Positions 52,133-60,355 of a stretch of DNA of 64,000 nucleotides are shown here, one piece after another. A model generated the notes under the pieces. It was not told the DNA's origin. It worked only from the letters and a program-made list of their open reading frames with translations, and made no database searches. Made by a program: the position numbers and the translations under genes. Within the stretch, counting starts at the first letter, position 1; every line of letters begins with the position of its first letter. The stretch spans positions 1-64,000 of the forward strand of contig CAIJQQ010000008.1 in assembly GCA_903822825.1 (NCBI GenBank), written 5' to 3'. The stretch is from an uncultured Burkholderiales bacterium. Its GTDB lineage: Bacteria; Pseudomonadota; Gammaproteobacteria; Burkholderiales; Burkholderiaceae_C.

Positions 52133-53281
52133 ATGATTTTCAACCGCCTTTTTTTGACCGCCCTGCTGGCTTTGATGGCCTGCGGCAATGCCTGGGCGGA
52201 TCGCGTCAAAGACTTGGCCTCAGTCGCCGCTGGCCGCTCCAACCAACTGATTGGCTTTGGTTTGGTCGTCGGTCTGCAAGGCACAGGCGACGGCTCGGAC
52301 GTGTCGTTCACGACCCAAAGCATGAAAGCCCTGTTGAGCCGTTTGGGCATCAGCGTGGATGTGCCTCTGTCCGACTTTTCATTGCTGTCTGGCGCAGAAA
52401 AAGACGCCAAAGTCGGCAAAATCGATGTCAAAAACACTGCTGCCGTGCTGGTCACGGCCGAGTTGCCGGGCTTTTCCAAGCCGGGCCAAAAAATTGACGT
52501 CAACGTCTCGGCCATCGGCAAAGCCAGCAGCCTGCGCGGGGGCAGTTTGATCCTGACCAGCTTGCGCGGCGTGGATGGCGAAATTTACGGTATTGCCCAA
52601 GGCGCACTCACCGCCACGGGTGTCGAGACCAGCGCTGCGGGGTCCAAGGTCAGTATCGGCGTGCCCACAGCCGCTCGCATCTCGGGCGGCGCCACCGTCG
52701 AGCGCTTGGTCGACAACCCCTTTGAAAAGGCATCCCACATCGTCATGAACGTGCGGGAATCCGACTTCACCACCACCAGCGCCATCGTCAACGCCATCAA
52801 CAAAAATTTTGGCGATGGCACGGCCCGGGCGATCGACGGCATGTCTTTGGCCGTCAAGGCGCCGACAGATTTGACGCAACGCGTGAATTTCATGAGCATG
52901 ATCGAGAACCTCGATGTGCAACCTGGCGAGCCCCCTGCGCGTGTGGTGGTCAACGCCAAAACCGGCACGGTGGTCATCAGCCGCAACGTCAAAGTCTCTG
53001 CTGCAGCGGTCGCGCATGGCACGATTTCTGTGGCCGTCACTGCGACCAATGAAGTGTCACAACCCGGCATGTTCTCGCAAGGTCAAACCAAAGAAGTGCA
53101 AAACGCCGAGATCAAAGTCGAAGAGCCCAAGAACCCGATGTTCCTGTTCCAGCCAGGTGTCGACCTGCGCCAGATTGTGGACGCCGTCAACCAGGTGGGC
53201 GCCACGCCATCGGCCCTCATTGCCATTCTTGAAGCCCTCAAGAGCTCGGGCAGCCTGCGCGCTGACCTGATCATCATCTAA
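52133..53281 (+). CDS. flgI: Flagellar P-ring protein FlgI
   Basis: A 382-residue periplasmic ring protein with a signal peptide (LFLTALLALMACGNAWA), then RVKDLASVAAGRSNQLIGFG, GLVVGLQGTGDGS and the C-terminal LFQPGVDLRQIVDAVNQVGA, PSALIAILEALKSSGSL. Length and motifs match the family. FlgA assists its assembly. Confidence 0.97.
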   Translation: MIFNRLFLTALLALMACGNAWADRVKDLASVAAGRSNQLIGFGLVVGLQGTGDGSDVSFTTQSMKALLSRLGISVDVPLSDFSLLSGAEKDAKVGKIDVKNTAAVLVTAELPGFSKPGQKIDVNVSAIGKASSLRGGSLILTSLRGVDGEIYGIAQGALTATGVETSAAGSKVSIGVPTAARISGGATVERLVDNPFEKASHIVMNVRESDFTTTSAIVNAINKNFGDGTARAIDGMSLAVKAPTDLTQRVNFMSMIENLDVQPGEPPARVVVNAKTGTVVISRNVKVSAAAVAHGTISVAVTATNEVSQPGMFSQGQTKEVQNAEIKVEEPKNPMFLFQPGVDLRQIVDAVNQVGATPSALIAILEALKSSGSLRADLIII

Positions 53282-53298
53282 GTCCAGAGAAGTTCACC

Positions 53299-53754
53299 AT
53301 GAGCGACCTGTCCAGCACCAGCCCGACCAGTTACCTGGACTTTGGTGCGCTTGGCCGTCTCAAAGGTGAGGCTTCTCGCGATCCCACACAAGCCATCCGA
53401 AAGACCGCAGAGCAGTTCGAAGCGCACTTTTTGCAGCAAATGATGAAGTCCATGCGCGACACAGTCGAAAAAAGCGACCTGGTCGAGTCCAATAACATGG
53501 ACATGTACCAGGACCTCATGGACAAAGAAGTGGCCATGAAGATGGTCCAGCGCGGCGGCATTGGCGTGGCCAACATGCTTGAAAAACAAATGCTCAAGCA
53601 AAGCAGCGAACTCTCAACCCAAGACGCCCTGAAACTGCGCCCGGTGAATGCGCCAGCAGCCCTGCCTTTGGTCAAACCCGCTGAGCCTTTGCCCCTCAAA
53701 AATTCGGCCGTTCAGTCTTATGAGCTCAGCCGCAGTACAGGAGGCAAACCGTGA
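53299..53754 (+). CDS. flgJ: Flagellar rod-assembly protein FlgJ, rod-binding domain only
   Basis: A 151-residue protein with only the N-terminal FlgJ rod-capping domain (AEQFEAHFLQQMMKSMRDTV, MYQDLMDKEVAMKMVQRGGI, GVANMLEKQMLKQ). Enteric and many betaproteobacterial FlgJ proteins are about 310 residues with a C-terminal glucosaminidase; here it ends in a short Pro-rich tail, so another enzyme must cut peptidoglycan. The candidate is the LysM/transglycosylase-like gene at 44582. The stop overlaps the flgK start (GTGA). Confidence 0.93.
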   Translation: MSDLSSTSPTSYLDFGALGRLKGEASRDPTQAIRKTAEQFEAHFLQQMMKSMRDTVEKSDLVESNNMDMYQDLMDKEVAMKMVQRGGIGVANMLEKQMLKQSSELSTQDALKLRPVNAPAALPLVKPAEPLPLKNSAVQSYELSRSTGGKP

Positions 53755-56243
53755 GTGATTTGCTCAGCATTGGCAGCTCCGGCGTCACCGCTTACCAGCG
53801 TGCGCTGGCCACGGTGTCCAATAACATTGCCAACGTCAGCACCGATGGCTACAGCCGCCAGGATGTCAACATCACGGCCAATGAACCCAGCCGCGAAGGC
53901 ACGGGCTATGTGGGCAACGGCGCGCGCTTTGACCAAGTGCGCCGCCAGTACGACGCCTTTGTGGAAAGCAACCTGCGCAACAGCAACAGCGATCTGTCCG
54001 GGCAAAAGCCCTTGCTGACCTATGTCAACCGCCTGATCGATGTGATGGGCGACCAGAGCATTGGCCTGACCAGTGCCATGAACCTGTTTTTCAAGTCGGC
54101 AGGCGATTTGGCCAGTGACCCCGCCTCGACCATTTCCCGCAGCAGCTTTTTGCAAAACGCCGATGGCATGGCTTCGCGCTTTCGCCAACTCGACGGTCAG
54201 CTGCAAATTCTTGACAACGAAACCCGTCAAGCCATCGACACCGATGTGGGCCAGATCAACGCCTACACACAGCAGTTGTCTGCACTGAACAAACAGCTGA
54301 GCAAGAACGGCGATCTGCAAAAACAACCCTCTGAATTGCTCGACCAACGTGACTTGCTGTTGCAAAAATTATCAGGGCTGGTGGGGATCAAAACCAGCTT
54401 CTCAAGCAACGGAGAAGTGTTGGTCACCTTGGGTGACACCAACAGCCAAGGTTTTTTGGTCAAGGCCGATGTGTATCGGGACATCGTTGTGCAAACGTCG
54501 GCGACGGGTGCACTTCAAATCAATTACCGCTATCAGCCTACTGACCCATTGACCGGAAAAAAACTGGCTTTGCCGCCCATCACCAGTGGCCAAATCGGCG
54601 GCACACTGGCCTTTCGCGAACAGGTCCTCAAGCCTTCCGAAAACGGCCTGGACAATCTGGCCCAAGTCATGGCCGATGAAGTCAATCAAGTGCACAAGAC
54701 GGGCATTGATGCCGAAGGCCAACTGGGCGGTGATCTCTTTGGCTTCACGGCGGGCAAGGAAGGGAAAGCTGCCGGGATGCAAATGGTCATCCAGGACACC
54801 AACCGGGTGGCCGCGGCTGGCCAGTTCCGCATCATCGATGCGCCCCTCAACAGTGGCACGGCACAAGCGCGCATCGGCTACACCGATGCGCAGTACAGTG
54901 GCCCCACCAGCTTGACTGGCGACTTGGCCAACGGCAGCCGACCCGTCATCGGACAGGTCAGCCTGAGCGTCGGTGGCAACCAACCCTACAACAGTGTGGG
55001 CTTGATTCCTGTGGGCCAAAGCGATGTGACCATCACTTTGCTGCAAGCATCGGAGGGTCAATCTTTTCAGGTCTTCACACGCGATGGACGACAACTGCTG
55101 GGCCAAGCACTCACCGACCCCGCCATGCTGAGCCCGACCAACGGCATGGAAAAAGGCGCGACCCACAGCACGCAGTACCTCAACAAAAGCGGTGCAGCCA
55201 CCTATTTGGGCATGGACATCTTCATGGGTGCCAAGGCGGAGCCCTTGGCCATCCAGCAGTTCAGCGCACAAACTGGCAATGCCATCGACCCGCTGACACG
55301 GCCAGCCGTGTTGACCGGTGGCGACTTCAATGACAATCTGAATTTGCCCATTGCGCAGGGCGACTACACCCTCAACGGCACCGCCCTGCCCGCCAGGTCT
55401 GCAGGCAGCAGCACCGACTTGCAATCGATGGTCAATTGGTTGAACAGCGCCAACGTCCCGGGCATCAGCGTGACAGCAGACACCACCAACAACCGCATTG
55501 TCCTGTCGCGCACGGACACCACAGGCGACATCCGCTTGGGGCTGGGCAACGGTGGCACCGCGGCCGAACTCAAAAAAATGGGGTTTGACACCACCATCAC
55601 CGTCAAAGGTGCAGCTTCGGATGACCTGCTCGTCTTTGTGACCGATTCCAGCCCTGTCGGCAACACAGCCAACATCGCGGCACAGTTTGGCGCCACGGTG
55701 GCCGACATGAAGCAGACCTTGCGCAGCGATTCGCTCAAAATCCAATTCAGCACCGACAGCCATTACCAAATCATCGACACCAAGACACAAACGGTGGTGG
55801 CCGAACGCGACTTGGTCAATGATGCGAAAAATCCTACCCCAAGCATCACTTACCGTGGTTTGAAAATGGATTTTTCGACTTATCCCAAATCCGGGGATGT
55901 GTTCACAATCGATGGCAACACCGATGGCATTGGCAACAACGAAGCCATGATGAATTTGGTCAACTTGGAGAACCAGAACGTCATGCCCAACGGGTTGACC
56001 ATGACCGAAGCCTACATCGAGCAAGTCAACAAGGTAGGCAATGTGGCCAGACAGGCCACCATTGCCCAACAAGCGCTCACTGTGGTTTACAACCAGGCCA
56101 AAGAAACCCGCGATGGTGTCTCTGGCGTCAGTCTGGACGTGGAGGCCTCGGCCTTGGTCCGATACCAGCAGGCCTACCAAGCCAACGCCAAGGTCATGCA
56201 GACGGCCAGTCAACTTTTTGACGCCATCCTGCAAATCAAATAA
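53751..56243 (+). CDS. flgK: Hook-filament junction protein FlgK, unusually long
   Basis: An 830-residue hook-associated protein 1 (E. coli 547). The start codon is GTG at 53751, overlapping the flgJ stop, with AGGAG upstream. The N-terminus is canonical (LLSIGSSGVTAYQRALATVS, NNIANVSTDGYSRQ) and the C-terminus matches (LVNLENQNVMPNGLTMTEAY, SALVRYQQAYQANAKVMQTA). The additional residues are in the centre, about 330-700, with an IN-like segment (YTLNGTALPARSAGSSTD, GISVTADTTNNRIVLSRT). Confidence 0.95.
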   Translation: MSDLLSIGSSGVTAYQRALATVSNNIANVSTDGYSRQDVNITANEPSREGTGYVGNGARFDQVRRQYDAFVESNLRNSNSDLSGQKPLLTYVNRLIDVMGDQSIGLTSAMNLFFKSAGDLASDPASTISRSSFLQNADGMASRFRQLDGQLQILDNETRQAIDTDVGQINAYTQQLSALNKQLSKNGDLQKQPSELLDQRDLLLQKLSGLVGIKTSFSSNGEVLVTLGDTNSQGFLVKADVYRDIVVQTSATGALQINYRYQPTDPLTGKKLALPPITSGQIGGTLAFREQVLKPSENGLDNLAQVMADEVNQVHKTGIDAEGQLGGDLFGFTAGKEGKAAGMQMVIQDTNRVAAAGQFRIIDAPLNSGTAQARIGYTDAQYSGPTSLTGDLANGSRPVIGQVSLSVGGNQPYNSVGLIPVGQSDVTITLLQASEGQSFQVFTRDGRQLLGQALTDPAMLSPTNGMEKGATHSTQYLNKSGAATYLGMDIFMGAKAEPLAIQQFSAQTGNAIDPLTRPAVLTGGDFNDNLNLPIAQGDYTLNGTALPARSAGSSTDLQSMVNWLNSANVPGISVTADTTNNRIVLSRTDTTGDIRLGLGNGGTAAELKKMGFDTTITVKGAASDDLLVFVTDSSPVGNTANIAAQFGATVADMKQTLRSDSLKIQFSTDSHYQIIDTKTQTVVAERDLVNDAKNPTPSITYRGLKMDFSTYPKSGDVFTIDGNTDGIGNNEAMMNLVNLENQNVMPNGLTMTEAYIEQVNKVGNVARQATIAQQALTVVYNQAKETRDGVSGVSLDVEASALVRYQQAYQANAKVMQTASQLFDAILQIK

Positions 56244-56254
56244 AGAGGCGCACC

Positions 56255-57181
56255 ATGAACATTTCAACCTCATTGTTGTTTGACCGCGCCACAGAAAACA
56301 TGGGCGCTTTGCAAAACAAGCTCGCCACGACGCAAGCGCAGTTGGCGGCATCCAAGCAAATTTTGTCGCCCAGCGACTCCCCCGATCAGGCTGCAGCCAT
56401 TCAGCGCTTGCGTGGCGAAATTGACAAGCAAGCCAACCACAAGACCAACTTGCAGGTCGCCCTGCGCCACTACAGCACCGAAGAATCGGCGCTGAAGTCA
56501 TCGAGCGACATCTTGGTGCGCATCAAAGAACTGGCCATTCAAGCCGCCAACGACACACAAGGCGCAGACAGTCGCAAAGCCATTTCCGCCGAGATGAAAG
56601 CGCTGCGCGACCAACTCTTGAGTTTGGGCAACACGCGCGACGACAACGGCAATTACATTTTCTCTGGCACCCGAGTCAAAACGCAGGCATTCGCCACCGG
56701 TGCCGACGGACAGGTCACCTACCAAGGCGATCAAACACAAACCCGCATCCCGGCTGGCATTGAGCGAACAGTCTCATTTACCCGTTCGGGTACGGACGTG
56801 TTCAGTCGCGTTGTCCGCACCGATGAAAAAGGTCAAACACAAAGTGTGGGTTTTTTCAACGCACTGGACCAAATGATCAGCGCTGTTGACAAAAGCCAGA
56901 CCAGCGGCATTCAGCAAAGCATCTCGGATGTGGATCAAATGCAAAGCAACTTGACTTTGTCCTTGGCCCAATCCGGCTCAGACCAGAACATCGTTCAGTC
57001 GCAAATGGATGTGATGGATGAAACGAGCCTTCGTTTGAAATCATCGCTCTCGGACGTTGAAGATTTGGACTACGCCTCGGCCGTGACCAACATGAACAAA
57101 CAAATGATGGCCTTGCAAGCGGCCATGGGCAGTTTTTCAAAAATTTCGTCCTTGACCTTGTTTGATTACATCCAGAAATAA
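56255..57181 (+). CDS. flgL: Hook-filament junction protein FlgL
   Basis: A 308-residue hook-associated protein 3 with flagellin-like ends: MNISTSLLFDRATENMGALQ, QILSPSDSPDQAAAIQRLRG at the N-terminus and LDYASAVTNMNKQMMALQAA, SSLTLFDYI at the C-terminus. It joins FlgK to the filament. Length is normal (E. coli 317). Last gene of the operon begun at flgB. Confidence 0.95.
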   Translation: MNISTSLLFDRATENMGALQNKLATTQAQLAASKQILSPSDSPDQAAAIQRLRGEIDKQANHKTNLQVALRHYSTEESALKSSSDILVRIKELAIQAANDTQGADSRKAISAEMKALRDQLLSLGNTRDDNGNYIFSGTRVKTQAFATGADGQVTYQGDQTQTRIPAGIERTVSFTRSGTDVFSRVVRTDEKGQTQSVGFFNALDQMISAVDKSQTSGIQQSISDVDQMQSNLTLSLAQSGSDQNIVQSQMDVMDETSLRLKSSLSDVEDLDYASAVTNMNKQMMALQAAMGSFSKISSLTLFDYIQK

Positions 57182-57192
57182 GCGCTCCTTGC

Positions 57193-57219
57193 TCAAGTAC
57201 CTGGGTTCACAACCGATTC
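57193..57219 (+). promoter_or_regulatory. Sigma-28 (FliA) promoter of fliD
   Basis: TCAAGTAC, 11 bases, ACCGATTC, lying 44 bp before the fliD start and 12 bp after the flgL stop. Confidence 0.8.
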
Positions 57220-57263
57220 TTGTCTTTGGCTTCAACTTCACAGTCACCTGAAAAACCCATGCC

Positions 57264-58667
57264 ATGACCACCGTCAGTTCCACCAATTTTCTGACAGCGA
57301 TGGGCGCAGGCTCGGGCATCGACACCAAAGCTTTGGCTCAAAACCTGGCCAATGCAGAAATCTCGCCCAAAAAAGACCAGATCAACACCAAGATCACCAA
57401 GACAGAAGCCAAAATTTCCGGTTACGGATACATCAAAACAGCTTTGTCCGACCTGCAAACCGCGTTTGCAGGCCTGAACGACGCCAGCGACTTCAGTTCA
57501 ATCAAGACCAGCAACACCCAGCCATCGGCCGTGGGCGTCACCACATCGACCACGGCTTTGGCGGGCACTTACAACCTGGAAGTCAGTCACATTGCGACAG
57601 CGCAGCGCAGCATCAGCACCTCCTTTGCAGCGCGCGACACCGCGCTCAACGAAGGCAGCGAGTTCAATCTGAGTTTGACACTGGGCAGCGGCACCCCATC
57701 CACAATCAAAGTCAAAAATGACACCCCCGCCGGGATGGTCAGCGCCATCAACAGCGCCAAACTCGGTGTCAAGGCCCAATTGATCAACACCGGCTCAGGC
57801 TACACCGTGATGCTGACCGGGCAAGAAGGCGCCAGCAAAAGCTTCACCATGACCAGCGATGCGGTTTCTTCAGGCACCGTGGCTTTCGATACCAACGTGC
57901 AAGAAGCGGCCGACGCCCAATTCAAAATCAACGGGTTGGAGATGACGCGCAGCTCCAACACGGTTTCAGATGTGATCGATGGCGTCACTTTGGACTTCTA
58001 CACCACCACCTCAGGGGCGGCGCGTCTGGACCTGAACCGCGACACCACGTCCATCAAGAGCAACGTCGCCGCGTTGGTGACGGCCTACAACAACTTTGAT
58101 ACAACGATCAAAGAGCTGGGCAACAGCAAAAGCACCATCAAGGATATCGGTGGCTCGATGGTGGGCGACAGTTATTTGCAGACCGTTCGCAGCCAGGTTC
58201 GCAGCTTGATCACAGGCAATGCTTCCACACCGGGCACCGACATCAAAGCCGCACGGGACATGGGCATCAGCTTTGACCGCTATGGCCAAATGACCTTGGA
58301 CAACACCAAACTCGATGCGGCTTTGCAGGACCACTACGACCAGGTGGTGAAAGTGTTCAGTGCAGGCACCAACAGCAAAAGTGTGTACAGCCCGGCCCCG
58401 GCCGGTATTGCAGGCGATGCTTACCGAAGCCTGGACCGGATGCTGCGCGCCGCAGGGCAAATCAACACACTCAGTGACAATGCCAGCACGCAAGTCACCA
58501 AGTACAAAGTCGACCTCACCAAGCTCGATGACCAGTTGCAAAAACTGCTGGACCGTTACACGCAGCAGTTCAGCCTGATGGACTCGATTGTGGGCAACAG
58601 CACCTCCACACGGGCCAGCCTGACCAGTACGTTTTCGGCCATGAACGGCAAAAACAACAACAATTGA
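57264..58667 (+). CDS. fliD: Filament cap protein FliD
   Basis: A 467-residue cap protein: N-terminal FLTAMGAGSGIDTKALAQNL, KDQINTKITKTEAKISGYGY, a Flagellin-IN-like middle (GTYNLEVSHIATAQRSIST, and NTVSDVIDGVTLDFYTT), and C-terminal coiled coil (LDRYTQQFSLMDSIVGNSTS). It guides flagellin folding at the filament tip. It carries its own sigma-28 promoter and is followed by flaG rather than by fliS. Confidence 0.95.
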   Translation: MTTVSSTNFLTAMGAGSGIDTKALAQNLANAEISPKKDQINTKITKTEAKISGYGYIKTALSDLQTAFAGLNDASDFSSIKTSNTQPSAVGVTTSTTALAGTYNLEVSHIATAQRSISTSFAARDTALNEGSEFNLSLTLGSGTPSTIKVKNDTPAGMVSAINSAKLGVKAQLINTGSGYTVMLTGQEGASKSFTMTSDAVSSGTVAFDTNVQEAADAQFKINGLEMTRSSNTVSDVIDGVTLDFYTTTSGAARLDLNRDTTSIKSNVAALVTAYNNFDTTIKELGNSKSTIKDIGGSMVGDSYLQTVRSQVRSLITGNASTPGTDIKAARDMGISFDRYGQMTLDNTKLDAALQDHYDQVVKVFSAGTNSKSVYSPAPAGIAGDAYRSLDRMLRAAGQINTLSDNASTQVTKYKVDLTKLDDQLQKLLDRYTQQFSLMDSIVGNSTSTRASLTSTFSAMNGKNNNN

Positions 58668-58716
58668 TTTAAAAAAATTTAAATTAGATTCTAAATAGCT
58701 CATAACTGAACCTTCC

Positions 58717-58743
58717 TCAAGTTCAACCGGCTGCTGCCGATAC
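58717..58743 (+). promoter_or_regulatory. Sigma-28 (FliA) promoter of flaG
   Basis: TCAAGTTC, 11 bases, GCCGATAC; the best match to the FliA consensus in the window. It lies 86 bp upstream of flaG. Confidence 0.85.
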
Positions 58744-58828
58744 CTTTGATGTAAACCCTTTTTCCAGAACCACGCAGGTGGTCTGGAATTCACGCATGGT
58801 GCGAGGGGCTTGAGCAAAGGAAATCATC

Positions 58829-59212
58829 ATGAGCTCGGACATCTCTCTTCAAGGCGCAATGCGCCCTGCCCCCAGGCCTGTGCCGATTGAAACTCACCCG
58901 TTGGATTTGCACGGCTCCAACGTGGAAGCAAGCACGCCTGAGCCCAAAGCAGTCGAAAAACCCAGCATCGACTTCGATCCCAAAGAAGCCCAGCGAAAGT
59001 TGAGCGAAGCCCTCTCACAACTCAACGAGATGATGAAGAACAGCGGCACCAACCTGGCCTTCAGCCGCGACGAGGTTCTTAACAAGACCGTGGTCACCGT
59101 GAAGAACACAGAAACCGGCAAAGTGGTTCGCCAGATTCCAGACGTGGTTTTTCTGAAAGTCGCACACAACATCGACAGCCTCAAGGGCTTGCTGCACAAC
59201 GCGGCGATTTGA
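58829..59212 (+). CDS. flaG: FlaG family flagellar protein
   Basis: A 127-residue protein: a variable N-terminal half, then the FlaG domain with LSEALSQLNEMMKNSGTNLA, FSRDEVLNKTVVTVKNTETG and KVVRQIPDVVFLKVAHNIDS. In polar flagellates FlaG limits filament length. Located between fliD and fliC, with its own sigma-28 promoter. The ATG at 58829 is used; the ribosome binding site is AAAGGA about 8 bases before it. Confidence 0.92.
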   Translation: MSSDISLQGAMRPAPRPVPIETHPLDLHGSNVEASTPEPKAVEKPSIDFDPKEAQRKLSEALSQLNEMMKNSGTNLAFSRDEVLNKTVVTVKNTETGKVVRQIPDVVFLKVAHNIDSLKGLLHNAAI

Positions 59213-59242
59213 GTTTTTGAACAGAAAAAATTCAAATTTTTC

Positions 59243-59269
59243 TCAAGTTCTGACAACCCACACCGATTC
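59243..59269 (+). promoter_or_regulatory. Sigma-28 (FliA) promoter of fliC
   Basis: TCAAGTTC, 11 bases, ACCGATTC, about 105 bp before the flagellin start. The -35 element is partly covered by an AT-rich inverted repeat (GAAAAAATT/AATTTTTC) just upstream. Confidence 0.87.
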
Positions 59270-59309
59270 ATCACTTAACAGGAATTCAAAACAGATTTTC
59301 TGTGATTCA

Positions 59310-59366
59310 GGCAGGTCCTACTCCCTTCGGGTTCCTGCCAACCTTTTGAAAACACCTCTTCAAGGA
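59310..59366 (+). promoter_or_regulatory. Structured fliC leader, two possible stem-loops
   Basis: GGCAGG (59310-59315) pairs with CCTGCC (59334-59339), with an inner CCC-TTC-GGG stem. Then CCTT-TT-GAA (59342-59350) can pair with TTC-AAGG (59359-59365), which would cover part of the ribosome binding site AAGGAG (59362-59367). The leader may stabilise the abundant flagellin mRNA or tune its translation; pairing was read by eye only. Confidence 0.45.
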
Positions 59367-59374
59367 GTATGACC

Positions 59375-60214
59375 ATGTCCGTTATCAACACCAACGTTAA
59401 GTCTCTTGTCGCTCAAAACGCCATGACCGTGAACAACCGTTCGCTCGGCAAAGTGATGGAGCAACTGTCCACCGGCAAGCGCATCAACAGCGCTTCTGAC
59501 GACGCAGCTGGCTTGGCCATCGCCGACAAAATGACTTCGCAGATCCGCGGCCTGAACCAAGCTGTGCGCAACGCCAACGACGGCATCTCGATGCTGCAAA
59601 CGGCTGAAGGCGCGACACAAGAAGTCACCAACATGCTGCAGCGCATGCGTGAATTGGCAGTTCAAGCCTCCAACGACACCTACTCCAGTGCAGACCGTTC
59701 GGCCCTGCAATTGGAAAACGACGCCTTGGCTGACGAAATCACACGCATCTCCGACAACACGCAGTGGAACAAAATGAATTTGTTCACAGCGGACGCCTCG
59801 GCTGTGGGCGCGTCAGGTGTGGTGAATTTCCAAGTCGGCGTCAACGGTGGCTCCACAGACCTGATCTCTGCAAGTTTCACTGCCATCGATGCAACCACGC
59901 TGAGCGCCGGCAGTCTTGATTTGACGACACAATCAGGTGCCCAATCTGCGATCACGTCTATTGACGCAGCCATTAAATCAATCGACACCATCCGCGCCGG
60001 TTTTGGCGCAAAGATCAACCGCCTGACCTACGCGGCGGACAACTTGGCCAACGTCGCTCAAAACACCGCGGCGGCGCGCAGCCGAGTCTTGGACACCGAC
60101 TACGCGGCGGCAACCACCGAACTGGCCAAAACCCAGATCATCCAACAAGCCGCCACGGCCATGTTGGCGCAAGCGAACCAGCAACCCCAGTCGGTGCTGT
60201 CTCTGCTGAAGTGA
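59375..60214 (+). CDS. fliC: Flagellin FliC, short
   Basis: A 279-residue flagellin with the conserved D0/D1 ends only: SVINTNVKSLVAQNAMTVNN, STGKRINSASDDAAGLAIAD, MLQRMRELAVQASNDTY, and the C-terminal SRVLDTDYAAATTELAKTQI. The variable D2/D3 region is nearly absent (about residues 160-190). I chose ATG at 59375 because AAGGAG lies 7 bases upstream; the ATG at 59369 leaves a one-base gap to it. Sigma-28 promoter upstream and a strong terminator downstream. Confidence 0.97.
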   Translation: MSVINTNVKSLVAQNAMTVNNRSLGKVMEQLSTGKRINSASDDAAGLAIADKMTSQIRGLNQAVRNANDGISMLQTAEGATQEVTNMLQRMRELAVQASNDTYSSADRSALQLENDALADEITRISDNTQWNKMNLFTADASAVGASGVVNFQVGVNGGSTDLISASFTAIDATTLSAGSLDLTTQSGAQSAITSIDAAIKSIDTIRAGFGAKINRLTYAADNLANVAQNTAAARSRVLDTDYAAATTELAKTQIIQQAATAMLAQANQQPQSVLSLLK

Positions 60215-60234
60215 TCTTTTCGCCAGCGGATACC

Positions 60235-60261
60235 AAAGAGCCCTTCGGGGCTCTTTTTTTT
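60235..60261 (+). terminator. Intrinsic terminator after fliC
   Basis: AAAGAGCCC-TTCG-GGGCTC followed by eight T. A GC-rich stem with the stable TTCG loop, 21 bp after the flagellin stop. Confidence 0.92.
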
Positions 60262-60283
60262 CGCATGCTGTTGCCATTCAAGC

Positions 60284-60299
60284 TGGCCTGAAATTTGCT
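60284..60299 (+). promoter_or_regulatory. Sigma-54 promoter before the glycan locus
   Basis: TGGCCTG-AAAT-TTGCT, closely similar to the site before fliK. It lies 57 bp upstream of the TPR/LicD-like gene and 23 bp after the fliC terminator. Confidence 0.75.
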
Positions 60300-60355
60300 C
60301 ATTCATGTCCATACCCCACAGAGGCAAGAATTTGCCGTAGAACATTGGAGCCAGC

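Noticed and set aside
54402-56501. A 699-codon minus-strand open frame opposite flgK
   Set aside because: Long antisense frames are common in GC-rich genes. FlgK is unmistakable on the plus strand and the minus translation has no known features.
58668-58700. AT-rich repeat after fliD as a terminator
   Set aside because: ATTTAAAAAAATTTAAAT has weak pairing and no GC stem. It is more likely upstream promoter sequence for flaG.
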